Part shown: one piece after another, positions 26,500-35,326 of the stretch
How the letters are laid out: every line of letters starts with the position of its first letter
Position numbering within the stretch: position 1 is the stretch's first letter
Source: Paludibacteraceae bacterium
Lineage (GTDB): Bacteria > Bacteroidota > Bacteroidia > Bacteroidales > Paludibacteraceae
Assembly (NCBI GenBank): GCA_024400115.1
Contig: JAKSNF010000008.1
Coordinates: 1-64,000, forward strand
Reading direction: 5' to 3'
Length of the DNA: 64,000 bases
Translations under genes and position numbers: made by a program
Notes under the pieces: generated by a model
The model's input: only the letters and a program-made list of their open reading frames with translations
Database searches by the model: none
Told to the model about the DNA's origin: nothing

Positions 26500-27856
26500 T
26501 AATCAATAAACGGAACGCATCCGCCACTTTTTTAACCGGCACCACTTTTATTTTTGTGGAACCTAATGCCACTTGTTGTCCTGCCGGAACGAGTATCCGC
26601 TCAAAGCCCAATTTCTCCGCCTCACGAATACGCTGCTCCAAGCGATTAACCGGACGTATCTCCCCTGCCAAACCCACTTCACCGCACAGACAGGTCGTTG
26701 CGTCCAAAGGTATATCCATATTTGAACTGAGCACTGCCGCCAAGACTGCCAAGTCAATAGCGGGGTCATTAACCCGCAAGCCACCGGCTATGTTAAGGAA
26801 CACGTCCTTCAATAGTAGCTTGAAACCTACCCTCTTCTCAAGCACCGCGAGTAACATATTGAGTCGTCGAGCATCAAAACCCGTACTACTGCGTTGAGGC
26901 GTACCATAAGCCGCACTGCTCACCAGCGCTTGCACCTCAATAAGGAAAGGACGGACACCCTCTACCGCAGCCGCGATAGCGATGCCGCTCAGTCCGTCGC
27001 GCTGTGTGGATAACAGGAGTTCCGACGGATTGCTAACCTCGCGTAAGCCGCTTTGCTGCATCTCAAAGATACCCAATTCGGACGTTGAACCAAAGCGGTT
27101 CTTCTGGGCACGGAGGATACGGTACATATAATGTTGGTCTCCCTCGAACTGCAAGACCGTATCGACGATATGCTCCAGCACTTTCGGTCCCGCCAATGAA
27201 CCTTCTTTATTGATATGTCCTATTAAGATGAAGGGTATGTTTCTCTCTTTGGCAAACTGAAGGATACGTGCGGCACACTCCTTGACTTGCGATAGACTGC
27301 CGATGGTTGCTTCCGCTGCTTCCGTACCTATCGTTTGGATAGAATCAATCACCACCACTTCGGGCTCTACCTCAACAACCGTATCTAATATCCGCTCCAG
27401 ACTCGTTTCGCTAAGAACGTATAAGTTCTCGGGATTACCGGCTAAGCGTTCGGCTCTCAGTCTTATCTGACGGGCACTCTCCTCGCCACTGGCGTAGAGA
27501 GTCTTAGCCTCTCCTAATTGCATGAGTACTTGTAAGGCAAGGGTCGATTTACCGATACCGGGTTCGCCGCCTAACAGCACCAACGAACCGGGGACGAGTC
27601 CGCCACCGAGTACACGATTCAACTCCCCGTTATGCATATCCATCCGCATATCCTCCGTGGCTTTCACTTCCTGTATCCGAACGGGTCCCTGTCGCTTACC
27701 GCCTGTAGCTTGTAGCCTGTTGCCTGTCGCCTTAGAGGAAGTGATTACCTCCTCTTCAACCGTGCCCCATTCACCACAGACGGGGCAACGCCCTAACATC
27801 TGCGGCACTTTGGCTCCGCAGGCAGAACAAACATATTGTATTGCCGATTTACTCAT
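26489..27856 (-). CDS. radA: DNA repair protein RadA
   Basis: 455 residues. An N-terminal zinc finger (Cys 10, 13, 24, 27), then the RecA-like ATPase with 'GGEPGIGKSTLALQV' (Walker A), 'VVVIDSIQTI' (Walker B) and the RadA-specific 'KNRFGSTSELG', then a Lon-protease-like C-terminal domain. RadA promotes branch migration in recombination. Residues about 41-53 between finger and ATPase ('TGNRLQATGG') are encoded by a 7-bp AGCCTGT-type repeat and are not part of the usual protein. Confidence 0.95.
   Translation of the reverse strand: MSKSAIQYVCSACGAKVPQMLGRCPVCGEWGTVEEEVITSSKATGNRLQATGGKRQGPVRIQEVKATEDMRMDMHNGELNRVLGGGLVPGSLVLLGGEPGIGKSTLALQVLMQLGEAKTLYASGEESARQIRLRAERLAGNPENLYVLSETSLERILDTVVEVEPEVVVIDSIQTIGTEAAEATIGSLSQVKECAARILQFAKERNIPFILIGHINKEGSLAGPKVLEHIVDTVLQFEGDQHYMYRILRAQKNRFGSTSELGIFEMQQSGLREVSNPSELLLSTQRDGLSGIAIAAAVEGVRPFLIEVQALVSSAAYGTPQRSSTGFDARRLNMLLAVLEKRVGFKLLLKDVFLNIAGGLRVNDPAIDLAVLAAVLSSNMDIPLDATTCLCGEVGLAGEIRPVNRLEQRIREAEKLGFERILVPAGQQVALGSTKIKVVPVKKVADAFRLLISEK
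27700..27734. repeat. 7-bp tandem repeat within radA
   Basis: CGCCTGT, AGCTTGT, AGCCTGT, TGCCTGT, CGCCTTA. The coding strand reads ACAGGCx-type, as does the tract in ispH at 58821-58848. Confidence 0.85.
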
Positions 27857-28692
27857 ATCTCAAAAGTCTCTCTTTCCTTCGCAATGATGGTGTTGGGGAA
27901 CACTTCTTGCGCCTCTTTGAGGAATTGTTCATGGTCATCTACTCGAGCGGAGAAGTGACCTATAATCAGTTTCTTTGCCAATGCGTCTTGCGCCGTTTGG
28001 GCGGCTTGCTTGGCAGTAGAGTGCATGGTAGGCTGACAACGCGCTATATGCTCCTCCGTGTAGGTCGATTCGTGATAAAGGACATCCACCCCTTTTATTA
28101 AATCTGCCGTCTTTGTCGAGTAGCGCGTATCCGAGCAATAAGCATAACGGCGTTGCGAAACTACAACGAAATCGCCGGACATTATACGCTCCCGATGGCG
28201 TTCGGTGAAAAGAAAACCGCAGGTAGGAACACTATGGGTGAGCGGAATAGTCTCCACGGTCAAGGTGCGGTCCTCAAAGATAACCTCTTGCTTACGCGGA
28301 TTGATAGCGTGGAAGATAACCTCAAAACTAAGTCCTTGGCAGTAATAATCGAGCCACGGTTTCATCAGTTTCTCTAAATCCGCATGAGCATAGATATGCA
28401 GCGGTTGGGTGCGGTGAAGCATACCCAAGGTCGAGATTAGTCCAATTAGACCAAAGCAGTGGTCGCCATGCAAGTGCGAGATAAAAACGCTATATAGACG
28501 CGAGGTATGTACCCCCATCTGACGCATGGTTATTTGAACGCCCTCACCGCAATCAATGAGGAATGACTTGTCACATAGGCTCACGATCTGACCCGAAGGT
28601 GAGTTCTGATAGGTAGGCAAGGCACTACCCGACCCTAATATGGTTACACTTCCTTTATTCACTTTAATCTTTAAACTGCTTGAGTAAACCAA
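27853..28692 (-). CDS. rnz: Ribonuclease Z
   Basis: tRNA 3'-end endonuclease of the metallo-beta-lactamase fold. 'GSGSALPTYQNSPSGQIV' and the zinc motif 'FISHLHGDHCFGL' are present, then 'PLTHSVPTCGFLF', 'YCSDTRY', 'HESTY' and 'IIGHFSAR'. The frame starts at 28692 and overlaps the upstream gene by 29 bp. A GTG at 28662, one base after that gene's stop, would put the start 6 residues before the ILGSG motif as usual and is my preferred alternative. Confidence 0.94.
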   Translation of the reverse strand: MVYSSSLKIKVNKGSVTILGSGSALPTYQNSPSGQIVSLCDKSFLIDCGEGVQITMRQMGVHTSRLYSVFISHLHGDHCFGLIGLISTLGMLHRTQPLHIYAHADLEKLMKPWLDYYCQGLSFEVIFHAINPRKQEVIFEDRTLTVETIPLTHSVPTCGFLFTERHRERIMSGDFVVVSQRRYAYCSDTRYSTKTADLIKGVDVLYHESTYTEEHIARCQPTMHSTAKQAAQTAQDALAKKLIIGHFSARVDDHEQFLKEAQEVFPNTIIAKERETFEI

Positions 28693-30649
28693 GCACTCTA
28701 TCTCCTAATTGTGATTTACGCTCAATATGTTCGGTTACGGCTTTGACAAAAGCGTTGTTCTCAAACTTACCACGCACATTCTCAAAGTCTTGCTGCTGTT
28801 GCGAGGCATTACCGTCCACGCCGAAGCCCGTTTGACTATTGAGGTCGAACTCCTTACGAGCATCGTCGTACACCATTTTATCCAAATCAATGACAGCCGT
28901 CTTCCACTCTTGAATAGTGGTAATCAACTGGTCTAATGACACTTGAGAAACGGAGCAACCCCACAATTGCTCTAATTTATCGGCTGCCCACGTCCACTCA
29001 TAACGATAGTAATTAGCGTGCATCTCGCTCAAGCGCTCTGCTATCGTTTGGAGGCTCATTGAACCCTTTTCTATATCGTTCAGCAGACGTGCCACCTCCG
29101 ATCGCGGAGCTATCAGTCCTGCCAAATCGACCCACTCGCCCGAACCTACTTGTGTATCGGGAACTAATGCCCGACGCAGTTCGTCCAACGACTGAGGGGC
29201 AGCGTTCTCTATTCGGGTGATGAGCGAGTTACCTAAGAACTTAGTGATTCCTATTGTATAAAGTTCTATACCATGGCGCAGCGACGAATTGCGAATCTTA
29301 CAGTTCTTATAACCATAAATCTCGGTATTCTCTCCTGCCAAGTCTTGTATATGTTGCAGCACTTCGCGTCCGTTCCACATCTTCTGCTCCGTGTAGGGCG
29401 AGAGGAGGTTAAAATTGATATAATCTAACTGATCGGGGTCTTTACGGTTATCACGTTTAGGCCATTTCTGCGCATCACGAATAGTGCCTACCGTTCGAAG
29501 GTTAGCTCCCGGAACGAGGTAACTCTCTGAGTTATTCTCAATGAGGTAGGAGAAGGGCAGTTCCGAAGTGTCTGCATGATTGGTATGACGCCCCATCACG
29601 AGACTGAAAGCACCTATCTTACTGGGCCACAAGAGGTACGAATCCGAAGTGGTCTTGGCACCTCGTTCGGCTACACCTTGGTGGATAGGTCCCAGTTTAT
29701 ACATATGGTTGGACTGGTTACTACCCGAACCGGCATTGAGGAAGGAGAACATACCGGCAATGAGGAGCGTCGATTTATGATGGGTCACGGTATAAGGTCC
29801 GGCAAAGATTGCCGCTGCCTCACCATGCATACCTTGGCAGTTACTGAAGAAGAGCGATTCGCCTGCCGAATAGTGCTTATCAAACACACAACCTTGTCCC
29901 ACAAAGCACTTATCCACAATCGTTGAGTCTAATATCTCTACACCGGAAGCGATGATAAAGTCGGTGCACTTAACGCCCGAACCCAGTTTAACGGGAGCAA
30001 AGCGGTTGGAGTTAATTGAACCGTTCTTCAAACGCGAAGTACCCCTGATCTGGGCATAATCGCCGATACGAACGTTCTTGATAGAACCGCAATTAAGAAT
30101 AGTCACGTTCTCGCCTATCTGTCCTCTATCGGAGGCTTGTGACTGCGCATAATCGTCAATCATCTGCTCTATGGTTTGCACCATCTGAGGACGGTGACGA
30201 TAGAGTGTGAGGATATATGCCAGCGAAGCCGAGAGACGATCAAAAATAGGTATTTCGCGTCCTCCGCCTTCGTTCATCACCGCTACGCGCACCCCATTGC
30301 CGAACGTGCTCTTGCCATCCACGAGAACGGCGTTGACGTTCTCTATGCAGGTGTTAGCACCAATCGTGTAATTGGCTATGTAATTGTGGATATTGTACAA
30401 GTGGCAGTTATCGCCCACCTCACAATTATGAACCATGGCGTGCACAATACCCGAGTGCACTTTGACGCCGCCCGGCAGTTCGAACTCGCGTTCAAACACA
30501 CCCAAGCGAATACAACCCGAGAAATGTGCGTCTTGGATATAGCGGGCATCAAAACCCTCTTTGACCTGCACATTTGCCCAATCATCTGCAGTACAGTACT
30601 GTGCTTGCAGCTGCTTTATTTCTTGCTCTGTAAGAGACCTATAACTCAT
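28664..30649 (-). CDS. DUF4954 left-handed beta-helix protein
   Basis: 661 residues. The first two thirds are dominated by hexapeptide-like repeats ('GDNCHLYNIHNYIANYTIG', 'GENVTILNCGSIKNVRIGDY', 'CKIRNSSLRHGIEL'), a left-handed beta-helix as in acyl- and nucleotidyl-transferases. The last 150 residues are helical. The family is conserved in Bacteroidota and spirochaetes and has no proven function; sugar-nucleotide or acyl transfer is a guess. Confidence 0.85.
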   Translation of the reverse strand: MSYRSLTEQEIKQLQAQYCTADDWANVQVKEGFDARYIQDAHFSGCIRLGVFEREFELPGGVKVHSGIVHAMVHNCEVGDNCHLYNIHNYIANYTIGANTCIENVNAVLVDGKSTFGNGVRVAVMNEGGGREIPIFDRLSASLAYILTLYRHRPQMVQTIEQMIDDYAQSQASDRGQIGENVTILNCGSIKNVRIGDYAQIRGTSRLKNGSINSNRFAPVKLGSGVKCTDFIIASGVEILDSTIVDKCFVGQGCVFDKHYSAGESLFFSNCQGMHGEAAAIFAGPYTVTHHKSTLLIAGMFSFLNAGSGSNQSNHMYKLGPIHQGVAERGAKTTSDSYLLWPSKIGAFSLVMGRHTNHADTSELPFSYLIENNSESYLVPGANLRTVGTIRDAQKWPKRDNRKDPDQLDYINFNLLSPYTEQKMWNGREVLQHIQDLAGENTEIYGYKNCKIRNSSLRHGIELYTIGITKFLGNSLITRIENAAPQSLDELRRALVPDTQVGSGEWVDLAGLIAPRSEVARLLNDIEKGSMSLQTIAERLSEMHANYYRYEWTWAADKLEQLWGCSVSQVSLDQLITTIQEWKTAVIDLDKMVYDDARKEFDLNSQTGFGVDGNASQQQQDFENVRGKFENNAFVKAVTEHIERKSQLGDRVLGLLKQFKD

Positions 30650-30652
30650 AAC

Positions 30653-30682
30653 CTCTAAACTACTCTAAACTCTACACTCTAA
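30653..30682. repeat. 7-bp tandem repeat at the exonuclease stop codon
   Basis: ACTCTAA, ACTCTAC, ACTCTAA at 30662-30682, preceded by a degenerate unit. On the coding strand it supplies the TAG stop of the following DnaQ-like gene and fills the 22-bp gap. Confidence 0.8.
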
Positions 30683-31463
30683 GCGAGTTAAAAACTCGCC
30701 TAAACACAGCTTTCGTATATTCAGGAAAATCGCCATTCATCAGCCAACCGAAGTAACCGCTATCGCGGCGGAAGACATCTTTAACGCGCATACCCTTGTA
30801 CTTACCGAAATTGAAGATCTCGACATGTTCGTTATCGTACGCCACGCGCCCCACAAAGTCCGCAAACGGTGTACCGCCTTGGCTGTACTCGCTCAGTTCG
30901 CTTACCGTAGTGGGTATATCGTAACGCTCAAGTTGCGCCATGAGTACCTCATAAGTCGCCATCGTGTCCGCATTAGCGGAGTGGGCATCACTGAGGTCCT
31001 TGCCGCAGAAGAACTTATACGCAGCCGTGAGGTTACGAGGTTCGTTCTTTTGGAAGATAGTGAAGGCATCAATCATCTTCTTTGCCTTCAAATCAACATC
31101 CACTCCGGCACGGAGGAACTCCTCAGCGAGTAAGGGAATATCGAACTTATTGCTGTTATAGCCTGCCAAATCGCTATCCTCAATGACCTTTGCCACCTCG
31201 GGAGCCACTTCCTTGAAGGTAGGGCAGTTTGCCACGTCTTCATCATGAATACCATGAACAGCAGTGGCTTCTGCGGGAATAGGCATCGTCATCTCCTGTC
31301 CCAACATCACTTGAACGGGGCGAATACGATAGGTCTTACTCTCGGACGAACCGTTCGGGAAGAGTTTGTAGTAACTCAGTTCGACGATACGGTCAGAGGC
31401 TATATTTACGCCCGTCGTCTCTAAATCGAAGAAGACGAGCGGTCTTTCCAATTGCAGTTTCAT
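30672..31463 (-). CDS. DnaQ-like 3'-5' exonuclease
   Basis: 263 residues. DEDDh exonuclease motifs: 'FFDLETTG' (residues about 11-18), 'AVHGIHDEDV', 'LAGYNSNKFDIPLL' and 'DAHSANADTMAT' with His and Asp. A C-terminal 'FNFGKYKGMRVKDVFRRDSG' segment resembles the DUF3820 module often fused to such exonucleases. It may be a proofreading subunit of DNA polymerase III or a stand-alone exonuclease; it directly follows dnaN with a 1-bp overlap, which favours a replication role. Confidence 0.88.
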   Translation of the reverse strand: MKLQLERPLVFFDLETTGVNIASDRIVELSYYKLFPNGSSESKTYRIRPVQVMLGQEMTMPIPAEATAVHGIHDEDVANCPTFKEVAPEVAKVIEDSDLAGYNSNKFDIPLLAEEFLRAGVDVDLKAKKMIDAFTIFQKNEPRNLTAAYKFFCGKDLSDAHSANADTMATYEVLMAQLERYDIPTTVSELSEYSQGGTPFADFVGRVAYDNEHVEIFNFGKYKGMRVKDVFRRDSGYFGWLMNGDFPEYTKAVFRRVFNSLRV

Positions 31464-32587
31464 TAGTCGTTAAGCAACATTGGCATTAAGAGCATGAGTA
31501 AGTCTTGGTTCTCTTCGTTCTCCATCGGCAGGATGAGACCGGCACGAGCGGGGTCTGCAAGTTCCAACAGAACATCGTTGGAAGCGATAGAAGCGAGAAT
31601 CTCGATAAGGAAAGGAGCCTTGAAGCCAATAGCCATCGGGGCACCCTCATATGAGCAAGCGATGGTCTCCTCAGCCGAAGTAGAGAAGTCAATATCTTGC
31701 GCCGAGATCTTAATCTTATTCTCACTCAAAGCGAGTTTGAGCAGCGATGTACCCGTGTTAGCGAACACAGCCACACGCTTACAAGCGTTTACAATCGTTT
31801 GACGATCAACCACCACTTTGTTTTGGTTGTTCTGCGGAATAACGGCATTGTAGTTAGGGAAACGACCCTCAATCTGACGGCATACGATTACCGTTTGACC
31901 AAACTCGAAGCGAGCGTTCTTAGCACCAAAGGTAACCTTAACTTCCACTTCCTCTTTGCCTAATACGTTACGAAGGAGAGAAGCGGGTTTCTTAGGCAGA
32001 ATGAAACTAACCGGAGCAGCGGCTTGAACAGCATTGTTGGTATAACGAACGAGGCGGTGAGCATCGGTAGCCACCATTGTCAGTTTATTGTCATTGAGGT
32101 CAAAGAAAATACCGTTCATCACGGGACGGAGTTCGTCGTCGGCGGTGCAGAAGATAGTCTTGTTGATAGCGTCCAACAGAACGGTGGTCGAGAGAGCGAA
32201 TTGACCGTTCATGTCAGCCTCCACAGGCATTTCGGGATACTCGTTACCATTAGCACCTACGAAAGAGTACGTACCGTTGGACGAAGTGATGTTCAGACCG
32301 AAGTTGTTGTCATCAATCGAGAACGAGAGGGGTTGCTCAGAGAACTCTTTGAGGGTCTCCAATAAGAGCTTAGCTTGGAAAGCCACCTTACCGGCGCCTT
32401 CTGCATTCTCCACCTCCACAACGGTGCGGATAGTGGTCTCACCATCGGAAGCAGTGAGGGTCAATTGATTACCATTGAGGTCAAACAAAACGTCCTCCAA
32501 TATCTGAAGGGAATTCTTAGGAGCGATAACGCGTCCTACGGCTTGCAGCTGTTGGAAAAGTTTGCTGCTGGATACAATGAATTTCAT
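31463..32587 (-). CDS. dnaN: DNA polymerase III beta subunit (sliding clamp)
   Basis: 374 residues in three repeated clamp domains. 'VGRVIAPKNSLQILEDVLFD' opens domain 1; 'MVATDAHRLVRYT' and 'FPNYNAVIPQ' mark domain 2; the C-terminus is 'LLMLLMPMLLND' in place of the usual M-P-x-R/M-L. The clamp tethers polymerases to DNA. It is the first gene of the leftward run, with its own promoter. Confidence 0.96.
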   Translation of the reverse strand: MKFIVSSSKLFQQLQAVGRVIAPKNSLQILEDVLFDLNGNQLTLTASDGETTIRTVVEVENAEGAGKVAFQAKLLLETLKEFSEQPLSFSIDDNNFGLNITSSNGTYSFVGANGNEYPEMPVEADMNGQFALSTTVLLDAINKTIFCTADDELRPVMNGIFFDLNDNKLTMVATDAHRLVRYTNNAVQAAAPVSFILPKKPASLLRNVLGKEEVEVKVTFGAKNARFEFGQTVIVCRQIEGRFPNYNAVIPQNNQNKVVVDRQTIVNACKRVAVFANTGTSLLKLALSENKIKISAQDIDFSTSAEETIACSYEGAPMAIGFKAPFLIEILASIASNDVLLELADPARAGLILPMENEENQDLLMLLMPMLLND

Positions 32588-32641
32588 AGATTCGTGAATT
32601 TTTTATGTTAGTACTATATATAAAATACACTTTTTCGGGCG

Positions 32642-32673
32642 CAAAGTTACAAAAAATCTTTTAAATACACAAA
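32642..32673 (-). promoter_or_regulatory. Promoter of dnaN
   Basis: Minus strand TTTG (32673-32670), 20 nt, TAACTTTG (32649-32642). It lies back to back with the murI promoter. Confidence 0.8.
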
Positions 32674-32678
32674 TTTTT

Positions 32679-32710
32679 TTTGCAAATTTAACAGAAAAAG
32701 CGTATCTTTG
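32679..32710 (+). promoter_or_regulatory. Promoter of murI
   Basis: TTTG (32679-32682), 20 nt, TATCTTTG (32703-32710). Confidence 0.85.
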
Positions 32711-32743
32711 CACCCTCAAACGAAGAAAAAAATCATTACTCAT

Positions 32744-33598
32744 ATGAAAATAGGTGTTTTTGACAGTGGTTTCGGAGGATTGACTATCCTGCAAAATATC
32801 CGCCAAGTACTGCCCGAATATGACTATCTTTATTTAGGAGACAGTGCACGCGCGCCTTATGGTACGCGTTCGTTTGAGGTCATTTACGAATACACTTTGC
32901 AGGCAGTTCGTTACCTCGAAGCGCAAGGTTGTAGGCTCATCATCATTGCGTGCAACACGGCGTCTGCCAAAGCCCTAAGGACGATTCAGCAACGGGATAT
33001 TAACCCCGACCAACTGCGTGTGCTTGGCGTTATCCGTCCCACGGTAGAGGCGGTTACAACTAATACTCTAAACTCAAGACACATCGGCATTCTCGCCACT
33101 CCCGGCACGGTGAGCAGCGGTAGTTATTTGATAGAGTTGGAGAAATTAGATCCTCATTTAGAGGTGTCACAGCAAGCGTGTCCTATGTGGGTGCCACTCA
33201 TCGAGAATAATGAGATTGACTCACCGGCAATGGATTATTATATCAAGAAATACGTTGATTTGCTCTTTGTCAAGGACCCCGAGATTGACACTATCATCCT
33301 CGCTTGTACGCATTATCCGTTGATAAAAGATAAGATAGAAGCCTACTTAAACTCTAAACTACCGCCGTCAGATGCTTTATTGGAGTGCGCGGACGCACCT
33401 TTAAACTTAATTTCTCAAGGTGCGATTGTTGCCAATAGTCTTCGCGATTATCTGAATCGTCATTCGGAGATTGAGCGCGAACTCAGTCGAGGCGGTCAGT
33501 GCGCGTATTTGACTACGGATATAGCCGATAAGTTTGAGGCATCCGCCTCTCTTTTCCTCAGCGAACCCATTCACGCTAACCAGATTGAGTTAGTGTAA
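32744..33598 (+). CDS. murI: Glutamate racemase
   Basis: Makes D-glutamate for peptidoglycan. ATG at 32744 (MKIGVFDSGFGGLT) is the start, since the longer frame begins inside the promoter. 'FDSGFGG' is followed by 'IIIACNTASAKAL' (first catalytic Cys) and 'DTIILACTHYPLI' (second Cys). Residues about 202-223 ('LPPSDALLECADAPLN') are encoded by a CTAAACT repeat plus a GTGCG-CGGA-CGCAC palindrome also found in ispH, so they look inserted. 284 residues, near normal. Confidence 0.94.
   Translation: MKIGVFDSGFGGLTILQNIRQVLPEYDYLYLGDSARAPYGTRSFEVIYEYTLQAVRYLEAQGCRLIIIACNTASAKALRTIQQRDINPDQLRVLGVIRPTVEAVTTNTLNSRHIGILATPGTVSSGSYLIELEKLDPHLEVSQQACPMWVPLIENNEIDSPAMDYYIKKYVDLLFVKDPEIDTIILACTHYPLIKDKIEAYLNSKLPPSDALLECADAPLNLISQGAIVANSLRDYLNRHSEIERELSRGGQCAYLTTDIADKFEASASLFLSEPIHANQIELV
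33347..33412. repeat. Repeat and palindrome within murI
   Basis: TTAAACT/CTAAACT units, then GAGTGCGCGGACGCACCT. The last element has close relatives in ispH (59075-59092) and in front of cmk (57606-57622). Confidence 0.75.
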
Positions 33599-33632
33599 TC
33601 TTCGTATCATTCCTTTCTGAATATAGGAAGGG

Positions 33633-34154
33633 CTAATAGGCTTCTATAAATTGATAGGTATTGCCTAATCCGTTGAGATAGTTGAGGAAGTCTTCCCGTT
33701 TAATAACAATCGTTCCGGTGCAGTCATTGGGATGGAAACTGAGTAGTTCGGCTTCCTGCAAATGCTGATCGAGGAAGAGGATGACGTGGTGGTCGGTATC
33801 GTTAATCAGTCCGAAGGGTGAGACAGAACCGGGTTCAAGACCGAGATAGCGCATCATTCGTTCGGGGGAAGCGAAACTCAGTTTACCGGGGGCAGGTTGG
33901 CCGGCGGCTTGTAGATGGGCTTTGAGCCGTTGTTCGAGGTCGTGAATATCGAGGTCGTGGTGGCAATCAAAGCAAACGAGGTAATGTTGATTCCCTTTAT
34001 GATTACGCAAGAAGATGTTCTTGCAGTGTACAGAACCGTCCTCGCGCCACCAGCGCATAGCCTCCTCGATGGTTTTTCCTTCTGGGTGGTCATACTCCTC
34101 AAACACAATCCCATGATGATTGAGGTAGTTATATACAATCTCTTTTCGGGTCAT
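33633..34154 (-). CDS. ProX-like aminoacyl-tRNA deacylase
   Basis: 173 residues of the YbaK/prolyl-tRNA-editing family, which remove wrong amino acids (such as alanine from tRNA-Pro). 'HCKNIFLRNHKGNQHYLVCF' contains the substrate-binding Lys/Asn segment, then 'KLSFASPERMMRYLGLEPGS' and 'VSPFGLIND' with the G-x-V-SPFGL signature. It stands alone, convergent to murI. Confidence 0.88.
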   Translation of the reverse strand: MTRKEIVYNYLNHHGIVFEEYDHPEGKTIEEAMRWWREDGSVHCKNIFLRNHKGNQHYLVCFDCHHDLDIHDLEQRLKAHLQAAGQPAPGKLSFASPERMMRYLGLEPGSVSPFGLINDTDHHVILFLDQHLQEAELLSFHPNDCTGTIVIKREDFLNYLNGLGNTYQFIEAY

Positions 34155-34215
34155 AGTATTCTTTTCGTTCTCAATTCGACTTCTATATAACTAAATTCTA
34201 TAGTTGTTTCTTTTT

Positions 34216-34609
34216 TCCCGCTCGCTTCGCTATTTCGCATATTACGCTCCATCGCAATATCCTCGCTTTATTTTCTATTTTACCGCCCTATCCTTCGGTA
34301 GGGCTCACGTCAATCAAGCCTTACAAGATGTCATTGCTCTGCAAAGACAGGGTTGTTGCGGCTCGATTGCCTTATTACGCAGATAATTATAGTTTTCTAC
34401 TCAGTGCCGCAAGACATATCCCATCCGAGTAATTAAGGAGAACGAGGCGAAAGACACCCCTAGGCTTGCGGGGCAAGGCTATCGTGCTGAGCCTTGTTCG
34501 ACGGGCAAAGCGTGTGCGCAGCCACGCGAATAAACCAATTAAGCGCGGGTCTAAGCCATGGCGGCAAATTTGCGTAATAACGAGCAACGCGAGTGAGCGG
34601 GAGATAAAA
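34216..34609. mobile_element. Possible decayed small element with inverted ends
   Basis: TCCCGCTCGCTTCGC near 34216 faces an inverted TCCCGCTCACTCGCG at about 34588-34603, and both arms continue to a CGnnATTACG/TTATTACG match. Inside the right arm GTAATAACGAG (34574-34584) pairs with CTCGTTATTAC (34612-34622). No transposase is present, so a MITE-like identity is only suggested. Confidence 0.3.
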
Positions 34610-34641
34610 TACTCGTTATTACACCATTTTGTTTTCGACAT
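34387..34641 (-). other. Orphan frame behind a perfect promoter, doubtful gene
   Basis: An 84-codon frame from ATG 34641 (MSKTKWCNNEYFISRSLALL). It starts about 17 bp after a perfect promoter, but its arginine/leucine-rich composition and its position over inverted repeats look non-coding. An untranslated transcript is as likely as a protein. Confidence 0.25.
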
Positions 34642-34657
34642 CTCGAAAAACTGACTG

Positions 34658-34689
34658 CAAAGGTACAACAAATATTCGACATATGCAAA
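34658..34689 (-). promoter_or_regulatory. Orphan promoter
   Basis: Minus strand TTTG (34689-34686), 20 nt, TACCTTTG (34665-34658). No recognisable gene follows. Confidence 0.75.
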
Positions 34690-34801
34690 TTTATTTGTTG
34701 ATTTTATGCTATTTCTCTTGTGTAGAGGTAGTGTGACTTTTCCAAAATCGGGTTTTTATCGGGTTTTTACAGAGCCCTGCGAGTAAGAATCTCCCCCTTA
34801 T

Positions 34802-34845
34802 CGTTCGGTGACCGTTCGGTAACCCTTCGGCGACCCTTCGGTGAG
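34802..34845. repeat. 11-bp tandem repeat, CGTTCGGTGAC type
   Basis: Units CGTTCGGTGAC, CGTTCGGTAAC, CCTTCGGCGAC, CCTTCGGTGAG. Confidence 0.85.
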
Positions 34846-34898
34846 GTTCGGTATTTATACACTACTGATACGCTAGAAGTTCTTGCATAGGCCTTAAA

Positions 34899-34942
34899 AG
34901 TTGGGACTATGTTGTGACTATGTTGGGACTTTGTTGGGACTT
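34899..34942. repeat. 11-bp tandem repeat, TGTTGGGACTT type
   Basis: Units AGTTGGGACTA, TGTTGTGACTA, TGTTGGGACTT, TGTTGGGACTT. Confidence 0.85.
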
Positions 34943-34979
34943 TGAAAGCCCCCTAACCCCCTGAAGGGGGAGGGTGAAA

Positions 34980-35014
34980 GGTTAGAGGACGGCGCAAGCG
35001 CCTACTGGTTAGAG
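34980..35014. repeat. GGTTAGAGG palindromic element, second copy
   Basis: GGTTAGAGGAC, a GGCGC-AA-GCGCC hairpin, then TACTGGTTAGAGG. Flanks match the element at 14318-14366, while the stem differs but stays self-complementary. Confidence 0.7.
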
Positions 35015-35092
35015 GAACGGAACGAGAAACGAGAAACAAGGTGCGGCATAAAATGCCGGGCTAAAAGAACGAAACATATAGGCGATGAAGAG

Positions 35093-35127
35093 TCGTGAAA
35101 AGTCGTGAAGTTCCCGACTTTTCACGA
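35093..35127. other. 13-bp perfect hairpin
   Basis: TCGTGAAAAGTCG (35093-35105) pairs with CGACTTTTCACGA (35115-35127) around a 9-nt loop. There is no T-run, so a terminator is unlikely. It could be a protein-binding site or part of an RNA. Confidence 0.7.
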
Positions 35128-35326
35128 GTTCACGATACTATTATTGAATAATTATAGTACTATAAATAAGTAAGTTACAATTTTGCTCTGAAATTTCACG
35201 GACAGGAACAGGTTGTCCGCGAAAGTGCCAAGCGCATTTACAATAACATACCATCACGCCCTTTGGAAAAAGTATTATGGTGTAAAGATACGGAGATTTC
35301 TTGGGGAGGGGAAAAGATAGGTTGAA

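Larger units (their letters stand above)
34155..35326. other. Long repeat-rich gap without a convincing gene
   Basis: 1.17 kb. Left part (34200-34660): inverted CCCGCTCGCT-type ends, an 11-bp inverted repeat, and an orphan promoter; possibly a decayed mobile element or untranslated RNA. Right part (34720-35300): two 11-bp tandem repeats, a GGTTAGAGG palindromic element, a 7-bp ACGAGAA repeat and a strong 13-bp hairpin. No frame here resembles a protein family. Confidence 0.5.

Noticed and set aside
32708..32743. N-terminal extension of murI
   Set aside because: The TTG lies in the -7 box, and the family motif begins right after the ATG at 32744.
34204..34386. A 60-codon rightward frame
   Set aside because: It lies on the inverted-repeat element and has no protein-like features.
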